Source: Thermoplasmatota archaeon (GTDB lineage Archaea; Thermoplasmatota; Penumbrarchaeia; Penumbrarchaeales; Penumbrarchaeaceae). From it: 48,627 nt of DNA. Each line of letters begins with the position of its first letter. Within the stretch, counting starts at the first letter, position 1. Where the stretch lies: the NCBI GenBank assembly GCA_016928095.1, contig JAFGLL010000079.1:1-48627 (forward strand). The letters are read 5' to 3'. Under the pieces are notes generated by a model. The model was not told where the DNA came from, searched no databases, and worked only from the letters and a program-made list of their open reading frames with translations. The position numbers and the translations under genes were made by a program. Below are positions 1 to 9,496 of this stretch, in pieces.

Positions 1-309
1 GACGACAAGGCGGAGATCGCAAGGATATCCAAGGGTATCGAAGAGGGAAAGGTCAGAGTGGACATGACCGATCTCTTCTTTCGATTCTTCGTGAGGCAGG
101 AGATCCAGAACGCCCGTATGAAGCTTCTCTTCCTGTCGCAGAGGTACAAGGTGGACCCGGAACTGTTCGACCTCCTCGATGATCTCTCACTTCTTATAGA
201 GGATCCGAGGTATTCCGTTCAGCAGGTAATAATCGGGTGGAAAAGGTTCGAAAGGGATGTGGCCTCCGAGATAAAAAGGCTACAGGAGAAGGAACTACAA
301 CATCATTGA
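1..309 (+). CDS. 3' end of an unidentified small helical protein
   Basis: The frame is open from base 1, so the gene begins outside the window; an internal GTG at 58 could be read as a start but the charged sequence before it (DDKAEIARISKGIEEGKVRV) looks like real coding sequence. About 102 residues are visible, rich in charged and leucine residues and probably all-helical, ending KELQHH before TGA. No membrane segment, metal motif or catalytic motif is visible and I do not recognise the family. It converges on the membrane-protein gene at 312 with only two bases between the stop codons. Confidence 0.6.
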   Translation, partial: DDKAEIARISKGIEEGKVRVDMTDLFFRFFVRQEIQNARMKLLFLSQRYKVDPELFDLLDDLSLLIEDPRYSVQQVIIGWKRFERDVASEIKRLQEKELQHH

Positions 310-311
310 TC

Positions 312-914
312 TCATGCAGTATTCTTCGTGGGAACCCAGAACACCTGCTCCTTTGAGCTATGCAGCCTCTTGTTGAGCCATCGCTGGATGAAACCCCCGG
401 ATATGCAGAGCACCATGATCACGGAGATCTGGACCAGTCTGAGAGGTAGATCATCCATAGCATCCAGGAGCGGGGTCAGCCCCATCACGAAGGCCGTCCC
501 GCCAAGGAAGGATGAGAAGAACTCCATCACACGCTGTACCAGTGCAACCATGGCCAGGAACAGTACCAGGCCTATCACGATAAGGATGATATCGCTCCCG
601 TCCCCAAGGAACACCGAGATGACGTCAATGATAACAGTGGACGTGAAGAGTGCGAGAAGCATTGCCGTGGTACCTCTCCCCACCAGACCTCCGCCGATCG
701 CAAGAAGGACCGTTACAATGATGGACACCCATGTGGGGATGTCAGAGTTCGCCAGCAGGCCCCCCATTATCATGTAGGCCAGTATACCGCCTGCAAGGGC
801 GCCTATCGGAAAGGACATGATGTCCAGTATCTCCTTTCCGTAAATGATGAGGGCGATCCCTATCAGCAGTAGAAAGGGAATGACCGGAAGGGTAACACCA
901 AGATCGAGTATCAT
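312..914 (-). CDS. Polytopic membrane protein, function unknown
   Basis: This 200-residue protein is almost entirely hydrophobic, with about seven predicted membrane segments separated by very short loops and several glycine-rich stretches (for example GALAGGILAYMIMGG and GGGLVGRG). It ends in a short basic tail. The pattern resembles small TMEM198/DUF4203-like membrane proteins, but no signature residue allows a firm assignment. The ATG at 914 has a GGGGAAG ribosome binding site a few bases upstream. It lies 46 bases downstream of the STAND regulator on the same strand and could be cotranscribed with it. Confidence 0.65.
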   Translation of the reverse strand: MILDLGVTLPVIPFLLLIGIALIIYGKEILDIMSFPIGALAGGILAYMIMGGLLANSDIPTWVSIIVTVLLAIGGGLVGRGTTAMLLALFTSTVIIDVISVFLGDGSDIILIVIGLVLFLAMVALVQRVMEFFSSFLGGTAFVMGLTPLLDAMDDLPLRLVQISVIMVLCISGGFIQRWLNKRLHSSKEQVFWVPTKNTA

Positions 915-960
915 GTTCAGACTTCCCCAAAACGAGAATGGTCAGGGTATTCATTGTTTA

Positions 961-3762
961 TTACAACTTCCCTGACCGAAGCGAGAGATACTGGACAAGC
1001 TTCTTTCTCTCTTCCTCGAACCCATCTATACAGAGGGAAAGGGCCTTTCTGATGTTGGAGCGCATCTCATCATCATCGATCTCGGTGGATGTGGCCCTCG
1101 CATATAACACGGCGATCCTGGATGTGATATCATTCATTCTCATGGCCTCCTTTTCGATGACATCCAGATAATCCATGTTCGGACCCTTGAAATCCGGTGA
1201 CAGTGCCCAGGAGAAATTGCTCACGGCATCGATCAGAGCCCCACCTTCATACTCCGTCCTGAGATGATCGAAATGAGGGCCTGCATTCCGGGAGAGCAGG
1301 TCCTTCCTCCTTTTTAGGACCGCCTCGAACAGGTCAAGGTGCGAACATACCACCATGACCTCCGAGGAGATATCGATCCTTGCCCACGGCAGGAATGCCT
1401 TCATTCCTCCCATCAGCTCCCTCTTCAACCTCGAGATGGACCTTTCAGCCTTCCTCCTTTCACCAGATTTCAAGCATGAAGAGACGAAACCGATGAGAGC
1501 CCTTGAACAGTTCTTTGGGTCACCCATCTTACCGAAACCCATCATGGACGACCTGTAATAGTATACGGCCTCCTCCGGCTGCATGACGGTCATGTACAAC
1601 CTTCCGGTCCAATAGTGCGCCATGTACCTGGTCCTCTCGAAACCACACTCCCGGGATATCCTTGCGGACTGGAGAAGTTCCCTGAGAGAGTTCGCGAGTT
1701 CCAGTTTCCGGAAATACACTATGCCAAGGTCCGTCCTGGACTGGGCCAACCCTCTTTCCAGACCCAGTTCATTGTATATCTCCAAAGCCTTCCTGAGGTT
1801 CGTGATGGAGCGCTCGAACTCCCTCATACCAAGATAGGCCATGCCGGTATCGGAATACACCCTTGCGGTCTCTTCCTTCTCCCCTGAACTTTCCACGAGG
1901 GCCAGGCTCCTGAGGTACAGTTCCAGGACCTCCTTGCCGGAACCTTCTAGTTCCTTAACCTCCGCGTACCTTCGGAGGACCTTTGATTGCAGGAAGGGCT
2001 GGCTGTTGACCCCTTTCCTCCCCTTGATGGTCATGGCGAGATCCGAAGCCTCATCAAGAAACCTGACAGCATTCTCGACACCACCCCTCAAACGCTCCGA
2101 ATCGGACCGGATCAGGAGCATGCGAACCCTGGTCGCGGGGTCATCAATATCGATCGACATCCTGTCCAGAGCATCGATCACCTGGGGATACCCTCTCCCG
2201 AGCAGGTATTCACCGTGGTCCGAGATGAGCCTTACTACCACCTCGGTCATACCCAGTTCCATGGCGAAATGCATGGTCTGCACGAGGTCTATATCCCGAC
2301 CTCTTCTCGAAAAATGCTTGAAAGCGGTCCTTTTGTAAATATCCGAGCGATCCCTCGAGATCGTAGGCCGGACCGTCTCCTTCAGAAGGTCGTGGAGATC
2401 GACGGTCCCGTCATTATATTCCCTGATAAGCAGTTTCGATAGAACTCCCAGAACGATCTCCCTCGTGATCCCCGGAAGGGAATAGAGGAGCTCTTTTTCA
2501 ACGGGGATGTCCATGATGGACAAGAATTCCATGATGGTGAGCTCTTCCCGTGCAAGGTTGGATAGAACCTCATCCTCCATCAACCGGCCCACTGCGATAC
2601 CAGCTTCCTTGGGTCCGGTCTCAGGCCTGAGGGCCAGAAGAGCGATGGTGAGCGGGTGCCCCATGGTTCGGCGGTAGTAGTCCTCGTGCAGAGGCTGAGG
2701 TATCCCTTTCGATAGAAGGAACCTGGAGACAGAACCCTTATCAAGGCCATCGAGCTGGATCTCGACGATATCCTTCTTCAATTGGGCTTCCGTCCTGCTG
2801 TATATCCTTGGCCTCTCCCTTGAAGTGAGTATCGTCCTCAAGGGAACCTTCCGGGACAGTGACCTCTCCCTGAAAAGGCGTAATATTGTCACCGTATCCT
2901 TGTCAAGAAGATGGGAATCATCCAGGACCAATACCGATCCGGTCCTTGCCATCCCATCGATGAGCGCATCCACCATCCTCACCGGCTCCCTTATAGGATC
3001 GGACCCATGGTCCATTGTTCCCCGATGACCAGGCTCTCCGATCCGTGACATGAGGTCCGAGAAGAGTTTTTGGGGTGTCAGCCATCTGTTCACCTTGATC
3101 CATGTGCAGTTCAGATGCTCGCTGGATATGAAGAAGGAGGCCAGCGTTGTCTTACCCTGCCCCGCGATGGAAATGATCGATAGGATCACCGGACCCTTCG
3201 CCAGGAAGGCGGCCTTCATGATCCCTAGCTCCCCTTCCCTGCCGTAGAACTCCTTCACTATGGGATCTGACGATGCTTGATGTCTCACCTCCCCGTCAAG
3301 TAGCTTGCCAAGGTCTGCTTCCCCTTCCTCAAGTAATTCCTCCACCACCTCATGAAGACCGACCCTTCTATGCATACTCTCCGAGAGATGGTCCTGCAGC
3401 CTCCCGAGCTGCCACTCATGCTGGCTGCCGTCCCTTTCCTTCACCACCACATACAGTTTCCTCAATTCGTTTGCAATATCATGCGATCGTTCATGTCCCT
3501 CTGGAGATAGGAAATATACTTTTCTACGCCTCTGCAATCCGTTCACATGGGCGGATCTGGTCTGTACATATCCCCTGGTCGAAAGGGACTGCAGTTCCCG
3601 TGAGAGATTGTTCTGCCTTACCAACAGTTTTTCGGACATACCCCCCTGTGAGAGCACTTCAGAAACGGAGTAATCGTCCTGCTCATTGATGTGGTCCCGG
3701 AGAAGCAGGAGGATGCGGTTCTCGACCGTGACCCTCTTGAGGTAGTCCCTTTGTTGGTTCAT
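961..3762 (-). CDS. wHTH-STAND NTPase-TPR signalling regulator
   Basis: This 933-residue protein looks like a STAND-class regulator. Residues about 12-95 form a winged-helix DNA-binding domain of the MarR/ArsR type (it ends in a YFLSPEGHER wing-like segment). A P-loop NTPase follows, with Walker A GQGKTTL at 201-207, Walker B VLVLDDSH at 277-284, a TSRERP sensor at 313-318 and a GHPLTI motif near 368. From about 550 to 800 there are helical repeats of TPR type (for example a segment beginning VYSDTGMAYLGMREF). Such proteins act as ATP-switched transcription factors whose repeats sense a ligand or partner. The target is unknown; neighbouring surface-protein genes are candidates by position only. 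The ATG at 3762 has AGAGGAAG just upstream. Confidence 0.85.
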   Translation of the reverse strand: MNQQRDYLKRVTVENRILLLLRDHINEQDDYSVSEVLSQGGMSEKLLVRQNNLSRELQSLSTRGYVQTRSAHVNGLQRRRKVYFLSPEGHERSHDIANELRKLYVVVKERDGSQHEWQLGRLQDHLSESMHRRVGLHEVVEELLEEGEADLGKLLDGEVRHQASSDPIVKEFYGREGELGIMKAAFLAKGPVILSIISIAGQGKTTLASFFISSEHLNCTWIKVNRWLTPQKLFSDLMSRIGEPGHRGTMDHGSDPIREPVRMVDALIDGMARTGSVLVLDDSHLLDKDTVTILRLFRERSLSRKVPLRTILTSRERPRIYSRTEAQLKKDIVEIQLDGLDKGSVSRFLLSKGIPQPLHEDYYRRTMGHPLTIALLALRPETGPKEAGIAVGRLMEDEVLSNLAREELTIMEFLSIMDIPVEKELLYSLPGITREIVLGVLSKLLIREYNDGTVDLHDLLKETVRPTISRDRSDIYKRTAFKHFSRRGRDIDLVQTMHFAMELGMTEVVVRLISDHGEYLLGRGYPQVIDALDRMSIDIDDPATRVRMLLIRSDSERLRGGVENAVRFLDEASDLAMTIKGRKGVNSQPFLQSKVLRRYAEVKELEGSGKEVLELYLRSLALVESSGEKEETARVYSDTGMAYLGMREFERSITNLRKALEIYNELGLERGLAQSRTDLGIVYFRKLELANSLRELLQSARISRECGFERTRYMAHYWTGRLYMTVMQPEEAVYYYRSSMMGFGKMGDPKNCSRALIGFVSSCLKSGERRKAERSISRLKRELMGGMKAFLPWARIDISSEVMVVCSHLDLFEAVLKRRKDLLSRNAGPHFDHLRTEYEGGALIDAVSNFSWALSPDFKGPNMDYLDVIEKEAMRMNDITSRIAVLYARATSTEIDDDEMRSNIRKALSLCIDGFEEERKKLVQYLSLRSGKL

Positions 3763-3794
3763 CTTCCTCTACATCCCTTTATTGGTCTTGACGG

Positions 3795-3842
3795 TAAATA
3801 TGTTTTTGATGGTAAATGATATATTTAGATACTAAATGATAT
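3795..3842. promoter_or_regulatory. AT-rich promoter region with phased TAAAT repeats
   Basis: TAAATGATAT occurs at 3813-3822 and again at 3833-3842, exactly 20 bp apart, and a related TAAATATG lies at 3795-3802. On the minus strand the rightmost elements read CATATTTA and CTAAATATATC, both usable as TATA boxes for the STAND regulator starting at 3762. Repeats phased by about two helical turns are typical of operators bound by repeated wHTH dimers. That they are an autoregulatory site is inference. Confidence 0.45.
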
Positions 3843-3864
3843 TTTTTAAGATGTTATTCCTCCA

Positions 3865-3877
3865 TTTTATTATATGG
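3865..3877 (+). promoter_or_regulatory. TATA box for the 3900 surface-protein gene
   Basis: TTTTATTATATGG is centred about 30 bases before the ATG at 3900. Archaeal transcription starts about 25 bases after the TATA centre, so the message would be leaderless or have only a few leader bases. This agrees with the lack of a Shine-Dalgarno sequence before this ATG. Confidence 0.5.
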
Positions 3878-3899
3878 GGCCCCAAACGATGAAGTTACC

Positions 3900-4862
3900 A
3901 TGAAATGGAGCTGCATCCTCATCCTGTCGATCTCTTTTATCCTGTTCCCCCTGGCCCCCCGGAGTGTGTCCGGTTCTGGAGGACCGACCGTAGATATTTC
4001 GACCGAATTCATCGAGGATGTTCAGGATGTCAACGAACTGGGGCCTCTGCCGGGTGGGGAGAACATCGGGGCGGAATGGGGAGAGCTTGTCGTTTTGAAG
4101 GCCGTCATCCTCACCCCGTTCAACAGGTCCATCATCCTGATGTGGAACATAACAAACCTTGCGGATGGCAACATTACGATCCACAGAGGAAATACCCTGG
4201 ATACCAGGTTCTATCCCTCGAACAGAAGACCGGACCTACCGCAGAGCGAGAGGTTCCTTGTCCAGTTGACGGTCTGGTACGAGAGGACGGGGGAAATGGC
4301 AGCATTTACATCCATACAGCTTCCTGTCCGGTCCGATGGCGATAACGACAACGATGGTCTTCCTGATATCAGGGAAAGATACTACTGGGGGGATATCATA
4401 CACCACCTCCCTGAAGATGATGAGGACGGTGACGGACTGACGAACATCCAGGAGATCGGTTTCCAGATACCCCTCTCCGATGGGGAGAGGTCATTCCCTT
4501 ACGATCCGCGGGGGGGACCCTTCGATCCAACAGACCCGGACGACCCCATCCCCCGAAACTCAAATTATAGGATCCCCCCCAAAAGACCACCCAACGGACC
4601 GGTCATGTCCACATTGGCGTCTTATTCCATCGTCGGTGGCCTGGGATCCATGTCCCTGCTTGGTATCCTTTTCATTATCTTCTACATCGTCTACGGACCG
4701 CTCCGATCGAACGATAAGGAATCTGGCTCCTCATCATATAATGATAACGATAAGAGAAGACCGCAGATCTCCAAGGAAATTTCAGGCCGACGAAATGAAA
4801 AGAATGTACCTGTGGGAGGATATCCCACAACCCGTCCGCTCAGGGCGTCCAGGGTCACCTGA
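3900..4862 (+). CDS. Secreted membrane-anchored protein with calcium-loop repeats
   Basis: The 320-residue product has a signal peptide (residues 1-25), an extracellular domain of unknown fold (about 30-145), two acidic Asp-rich loops of thrombospondin type 3/dockerin kind (DGDNDNDGLPDIRE near 146-158 and DDEDGDGLTNIQE near 173-185), a proline-rich stretch, one membrane segment (about 240-266) and a charged, basic cytoplasmic tail of about 50 residues. The Asp loops are known calcium binders in related families. It is a small version of the tailed surface proteins elsewhere in the window. It converges on the 1425-residue surface-protein gene with 59 bases between the stop codons. Confidence 0.75.
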   Translation: MKWSCILILSISFILFPLAPRSVSGSGGPTVDISTEFIEDVQDVNELGPLPGGENIGAEWGELVVLKAVILTPFNRSIILMWNITNLADGNITIHRGNTLDTRFYPSNRRPDLPQSERFLVQLTVWYERTGEMAAFTSIQLPVRSDGDNDNDGLPDIRERYYWGDIIHHLPEDDEDGDGLTNIQEIGFQIPLSDGERSFPYDPRGGPFDPTDPDDPIPRNSNYRIPPKRPPNGPVMSTLASYSIVGGLGSMSLLGILFIIFYIVYGPLRSNDKESGSSSYNDNDKRRPQISKEISGRRNEKNVPVGGYPTTRPLRASRVT

Positions 4863-4921
4863 GATTGGATCTTTTGGACCAAATACCTCCATCCCGGTCC
4901 GGTCGCAGGGAGCCCCCTCAT

Positions 4922-7900
4922 CTATATCTCGGGGATCAGTCCTTCTCTATCATCATCTTCCATAGGATCATTGGCCATGGTTCCCGGGGGGGATATCTCC
5001 TCGATCTCATCCACCTCGACCACCTCGGCAACAACGACCACCTTTTCTTCATTCATTTCAGGTCCCTCGTCGGCGGGAGCTTCCAGGTCCATTTCCACCA
5101 CTGGGCCGCCCTCGGTGTCATCTCCTTTTTCTGAGGATGGATCAGCGACGGCTTCGACGATCGCTCCGTCCCGGTACTGCGTTTTTTCCTTATCACTGCC
5201 AGGAGGGGGGGATATGGGGAGGCCGAACTTCCAGATGTAGAGACCGGCCCCGACCAGAAGAACAGCGATACCGACCCCGATGATCCCGAACAGAACGTAG
5301 TTCGTACTCTTCACCTGAGGGTTCTCCACCTCCAGAGGCAGCAGGACCTCGTTATTGTTCTTGACATTCTCTTCGGAGCCGATGATGGAGACCCCTATCC
5401 AGATCTCCACCTCTCCTTCAAGGTCCTCGGGGATATCGAATATCAATTCCACGCTGACGGTATCGCTTCCTCCAGCCTGGACATCCTTGTCATACTCCTG
5501 ATGGGCAAGAGTGTCGCCCTGACCACCTCCTTTGCGTATCGACATCTCGAAGCCCCTGTCTATCCGCGCATTTCCGATGTTCTTGACGGTGACCGAGGCC
5601 TTCACTTGATCGCCTGCCATGACCTTTACCGGTTCCAGGTCTGCGGTCGAGATCGATATATCAGGGAAGAACGAGAATATCCTGACGGCATCGTTGTTGT
5701 CGTCATCCTCTTCCAGCAGGACATTTTCCGGGTCTATGATGAAGGACACCTCCCTCTCCCCGGTCCCTGAGGGTTGCCAGACAACACCCGGTGCAGTTGC
5801 TTCCTCCCCGGCCCCAAGGTAATCCATGATGGAGCTTCCGATCAGTTCATCCCCTTCGTAGAAAGAGCAGATTATCTCCTCCGCCTCCATATCACCGGTG
5901 TTCGATACGGTCCCTAGAAGGGTGATCCTGTCCCCGAGGACCGGGTTGGGATCCGCGATCCTGATGACCTCATCTGCTCCCAGATCAGGGAACTTGCTCT
6001 CGATCCGGACCTCCCATCCGATCTTCTTGGGCGATCCGGAGGTCCTCAGCTCCAGGTCACCGACCATACGGTCCTCGGATGGTGGAATGGTTATCGATGC
6101 TTTTATCTGCGTGGAATCCGAAGGGGACAGGGTCCCCTCACCCCCGTCTATCGCGGAATACGGAAGCAGAACACCGCTTGCTGTCAGGTTGTAATCCACC
6201 GGGATGTTCCCCTGATTTAGCAGATAGATGAGGAAGGAGGCAGTGTCCTCCTTGTTGGCATTGAGCGTCACGTTCTTTGGGGATTCGAACTCGTGGTAAA
6301 TGGAGCCGGACCTTCCAACTATGAACGTATAGGTAAGGGATGAAAGAGCGGTACCATTACCGGTCATCTCTCCGTCGATCCTCAATACCATGGTCCGATC
6401 GGGTTCCTCACCTGATGGCACGGTGAAGTGAATGGTGATCTCCTTCCTCTCGGAAGCCTGGATGGAGAATTCAAGGGGAGAAACCATCACCTGGGTAGCG
6501 GGAAGCGAGGTGTTACCCGACACCAATTTTTCCAGGGATACTTCTCCCGGTATATTGCCGGTATTGTCCACCCAGAACCTAATATTGTATTCCACTCTGG
6601 GAAGTACCTCATACTCCAGCTGACCGTCCGGGACCATCGCCATCGAGGTGGTAGGAACATCGGTGAGCCTCAACACCACGATCCCTGAACCATCCTCGGA
6701 ATATATCCGAGTCAAGTCCTTGGCCCAGGAACTGGACTTCTTTGCATGTATCTCTATCTCATCACCATCCAGATAATCCGTCTGGGGATGATAGATGGAA
6801 TAATCTCCCTGGAAATTGCTATCATCCTCCAATGACACCATTGTCCTCATGTTGGTCGCCATTATCCGGACTTCCGGTTCGCCCTGGCCTTGACTATTGG
6901 TTACGGTACCCGATATCTCGTAACCCCCAATGGGGACCCTGGACTTCACCCGTGAGATGTTCCAACCGTCGTTGTTGAACTTGTCCAGTTCCTGCATACC
7001 CTGCGTGTCGGTATCTATGACAGCGGAGATATTGTAGCTGGTTTCCATGACGCCTGGAGAAAGCTCCTTTGGTGTCCATGGTATGGAGATGTTGGATACT
7101 TCCCCCGGCTTGACCGAACCTATCGGAACATCGGACCCCTCCACCCCTGGAGAAGTCCCGTTGATGTAGACGTTGAGCAGTCCAACGTATGACGGTCCCT
7201 CTCCTATGTTCGTTACCTGCACAAGGATAGAGGAGGGGTCACCCCCAACAAGCCTCTTTTCTGCGTTCTCACCGGTGAGGACCGATCCGTCGCCACGAAC
7301 GAACTTGATATCGTAAACGACCAGGTCAGCGATGGCCTCTCTCACTATGATCCCGGTCTCCCCTGCATTGTTGGCCTCGTTCGTCTCCACTATGGTCCCG
7401 TTTGGATCAATGGATACATGGACCATGTGGTTCCCGACACCTGCAGGTGTCCACAGGACCGTTGCCTCGAAGGTGTTCACCACCTCATCGATCACGGTTG
7501 ACCCGATGACTCCCCTCACCCCTCCGGGCGGGGTTGATTCGAAGAGTACCTTCACCTCCTGTGCCGGAGAGGTACCCAGGTTCTCCACTATGCAGTGAAG
7601 AGGTATCTGTATACCGTCCACCGGTTCACCCCCCGGATATATGGAACTGGATAGAGGCTTCCCCACCGTCAGGTCTATCACCTCCTGAGAGACCATGATC
7701 CCGTCGAAGAAGATGTCCGTGAACTCGTCCCTGCCCAGGTCTCCGATAAGGCCCTGGAACCCGAACTGAGGGTAGGATATCTGCAGACTCCAGAGGATAT
7801 TTCCCGAGAATGATACGGCATGTACCCAATCGTTCGCGAAGAACACGGCATCGGGGGCATCGTCCCCATCAAGGTCGCAAAGAAGGGGTGAGGTGTAGAG

Positions 7901-9199
7901 GGGGGAGGTGCCCACGTTCGTTCCGTCCCTCCACCACCTGACGTTGACCGTCAGGTCCGGTCCGAGAGGGACGATGTCATAACAGCTCATGTTCATCCAG
8001 GAACTTGTCGTGTAATACCTGGAGTGGATGAATATCTCGAGGTCCCCATCCCCGTCGGCATCGGCAACGGAGGGGGTCGATTCCAGAAGCCCCGTGATGG
8101 TATCAATTTCGGCCAGATTTTCCAGGAGGTATGAATAGACAGTGACCCTGCCCTCTCCGAACCTGGAAGGATAGGACACCAGGATCTCCTGCTGTCCGGT
8201 CCCGGTAACATCCCCTATCACCGGCATCGTGATCCTGCCCATGTACTGGTATGGAACAGTGCTGCCCAGAGGGACCGAGATGTTCATGAGATGTGTCCCG
8301 TTGAAGTTCAACAGGGTGGTCCTGAGGCTCTGCCTGGTGGCTGTCAGCGAATTCACCACTATCCGTCTCACGCCGCCGGTCCCGGGATAGATGGCCGGAG
8401 TGGAGAGGGCTTCCCCGACAAGCCCTACCGGAACAAGCCACATCAAAGTCCCGTTGTTGCCGTAGAATGATGCAAGGGATTGACCGGCACCCACCAGTAC
8501 ATCCTCGACTCCGTCCCCTGTAAGATCATAGAGTACAGGAGAGGAATGCGGATCGGGCCCGCTGGGGACGTTCATCGTCAACCATACCCTTTCGTCGAAA
8601 TAGGCTGTCTGCGATTGATGGTAACCCGTTGCATTCCTGGTGATAACAGGTTCGAACAGTCCGAGCTGGAACTGGTTCACGTCCCATATGTAAACGAGGA
8701 CCTCCTTGGACCCATCCGAATCCATATCGGCCAGCGCCGGGGATACCCTTAACCGGTTCGTGGCTCTTCCATCGATCTTTCGAACATCGACCTGCCACAT
8801 GATCGTTCCCGTATCCCCCTCCCGTATCCTGATATGGGTCGTGTTCGACTCTATGATGGCAAACACCTCATAGGGTATTACACCATCGAAGATCATATTG
8901 TCCGTCATATCGCAACCGACCGAGGAGAGGGAAGTGGTGTTTCCCGACCAACTCACAACTGGGTCGGTGAGACCCCTCTGGGCCTTAGCGCCATTAAAGG
9001 TATGTTGAGGGTCACGCCCTATCATGGGCCAGTATATACTTGATGATCCCTCTGCCGTCAGTTCTATCGGGACCTCCGACGTTCCGGAGCCCCCTATTCC
9101 ATATGTAAGAATGGGAGATATCAGAAGGAGGGAGAATACTATCAGCGCAAAGGTCCTTTTCTGTGATGACCTCCCGATAACGGACAACATAGACCACAT
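4922..9199 (-). CDS. Giant surface protein: beta-propeller, CARDB repeats, C-terminal anchor
   Basis: The 1425-residue product begins with a signal peptide (about 12-35). Residues about 50-510 are a beta-propeller with FG-GAP/PQQ-like blades that carry repeated Asp motifs (DMDSDGSKEVLVY, DLTGDGVEDVLVG, DADGDGDLEIFI, DLDGDDAPDAVFF). Four CARDB-type immunoglobulin-like domains follow (near 525-640, 645-770, 1085-1190 and 1190-1290), recognisable by ENLG/NTGD and final ETNEANNA or EEDDDNND motifs, with a carboxypeptidase-regulatory-like domain near 775-840. A membrane segment lies near 1300-1322, and the cytoplasmic tail of about 100 residues is strongly acidic. It is probably an adhesin or cell-surface structural protein. 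The stop codon is TAG. Confidence 0.85.
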   Translation of the reverse strand: MWSMLSVIGRSSQKRTFALIVFSLLLISPILTYGIGGSGTSEVPIELTAEGSSSIYWPMIGRDPQHTFNGAKAQRGLTDPVVSWSGNTTSLSSVGCDMTDNMIFDGVIPYEVFAIIESNTTHIRIREGDTGTIMWQVDVRKIDGRATNRLRVSPALADMDSDGSKEVLVYIWDVNQFQLGLFEPVITRNATGYHQSQTAYFDERVWLTMNVPSGPDPHSSPVLYDLTGDGVEDVLVGAGQSLASFYGNNGTLMWLVPVGLVGEALSTPAIYPGTGGVRRIVVNSLTATRQSLRTTLLNFNGTHLMNISVPLGSTVPYQYMGRITMPVIGDVTGTGQQEILVSYPSRFGEGRVTVYSYLLENLAEIDTITGLLESTPSVADADGDGDLEIFIHSRYYTTSSWMNMSCYDIVPLGPDLTVNVRWWRDGTNVGTSPLYTSPLLCDLDGDDAPDAVFFANDWVHAVSFSGNILWSLQISYPQFGFQGLIGDLGRDEFTDIFFDGIMVSQEVIDLTVGKPLSSSIYPGGEPVDGIQIPLHCIVENLGTSPAQEVKVLFESTPPGGVRGVIGSTVIDEVVNTFEATVLWTPAGVGNHMVHVSIDPNGTIVETNEANNAGETGIIVREAIADLVVYDIKFVRGDGSVLTGENAEKRLVGGDPSSILVQVTNIGEGPSYVGLLNVYINGTSPGVEGSDVPIGSVKPGEVSNISIPWTPKELSPGVMETSYNISAVIDTDTQGMQELDKFNNDGWNISRVKSRVPIGGYEISGTVTNSQGQGEPEVRIMATNMRTMVSLEDDSNFQGDYSIYHPQTDYLDGDEIEIHAKKSSSWAKDLTRIYSEDGSGIVVLRLTDVPTTSMAMVPDGQLEYEVLPRVEYNIRFWVDNTGNIPGEVSLEKLVSGNTSLPATQVMVSPLEFSIQASERKEITIHFTVPSGEEPDRTMVLRIDGEMTGNGTALSSLTYTFIVGRSGSIYHEFESPKNVTLNANKEDTASFLIYLLNQGNIPVDYNLTASGVLLPYSAIDGGEGTLSPSDSTQIKASITIPPSEDRMVGDLELRTSGSPKKIGWEVRIESKFPDLGADEVIRIADPNPVLGDRITLLGTVSNTGDMEAEEIICSFYEGDELIGSSIMDYLGAGEEATAPGVVWQPSGTGEREVSFIIDPENVLLEEDDDNNDAVRIFSFFPDISISTADLEPVKVMAGDQVKASVTVKNIGNARIDRGFEMSIRKGGGQGDTLAHQEYDKDVQAGGSDTVSVELIFDIPEDLEGEVEIWIGVSIIGSEENVKNNNEVLLPLEVENPQVKSTNYVLFGIIGVGIAVLLVGAGLYIWKFGLPISPPPGSDKEKTQYRDGAIVEAVADPSSEKGDDTEGGPVVEMDLEAPADEGPEMNEEKVVVVAEVVEVDEIEEISPPGTMANDPMEDDDREGLIPEI

Positions 9200-9225
9200 C
9201 CCGAAGGATTGAAAGGGCTGACTGA

Positions 9226-9241
9226 GGTTATATTTTTTACC
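9226..9241 (-). promoter_or_regulatory. TATA box for the 1425-residue surface-protein gene
   Basis: On the minus strand the sequence reads AAAAAATATAACC, centred about 33 bases before the ATG at 9199. The predicted transcript would have a leader of only a few bases. Confidence 0.5.
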
Positions 9242-9325
9242 CGATATCCCATCTTAACGTCCAGCTATGTTCGATCTGGTCCATCGCCTGGAGTTCTGTG
9301 GATGATGGGGACCGGCTCCTATCCA

Positions 9326-9368
9326 GGAGGTGATCTTCTCCCTCTCGGGTAACTTCCCGATCACCTCC
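9326..9368. repeat. 10-bp perfect inverted repeat matching the SD/anti-SD sequence
   Basis: GGAGGTGATC at 9326-9335 and its exact complement GATCACCTCC at 9359-9368 are separated by 23 bases, which themselves can form a TCGGG/CCCGA stem overlapping the right arm. The right arm equals the nearly universal 3' tail of 16S rRNA. It lies between the divergent promoters of the 4922-9199 and 9497-10237 genes. No coding role is evident, and the rest of the 297-base gap holds only the two TATA boxes. Confidence 0.55.
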
Positions 9369-9436
9369 ATCCAGACGATACATGGACTTCAAGGAAGAGA
9401 GAGATCTTTTTCGGTTTCTGGACTTCGTCCGAAGAG

Positions 9437-9447
9437 TTTTTAAATAC
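9437..9447 (+). promoter_or_regulatory. TATA box for the coiled-coil/HhH gene
   Basis: TTTTTAAATAC is followed about 55 bases later by the ATG at 9497. The expected start of transcription near 9468 leaves a leader of about 28 bases that contains GGGGTG at 9482-9487 as ribosome binding site. Confidence 0.6.
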
Positions 9448-9496
9448 ATTCTCGTTCATTCCCCGACATACATCGAACCTCAGGGGTGTCACAGAA

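Noticed and set aside
9237..9449. 70-codon minus-strand open frame between divergent genes
   Set aside because: It spans the TATA box of the 9497 gene, has no ribosome binding site and encodes a basic low-complexity product.
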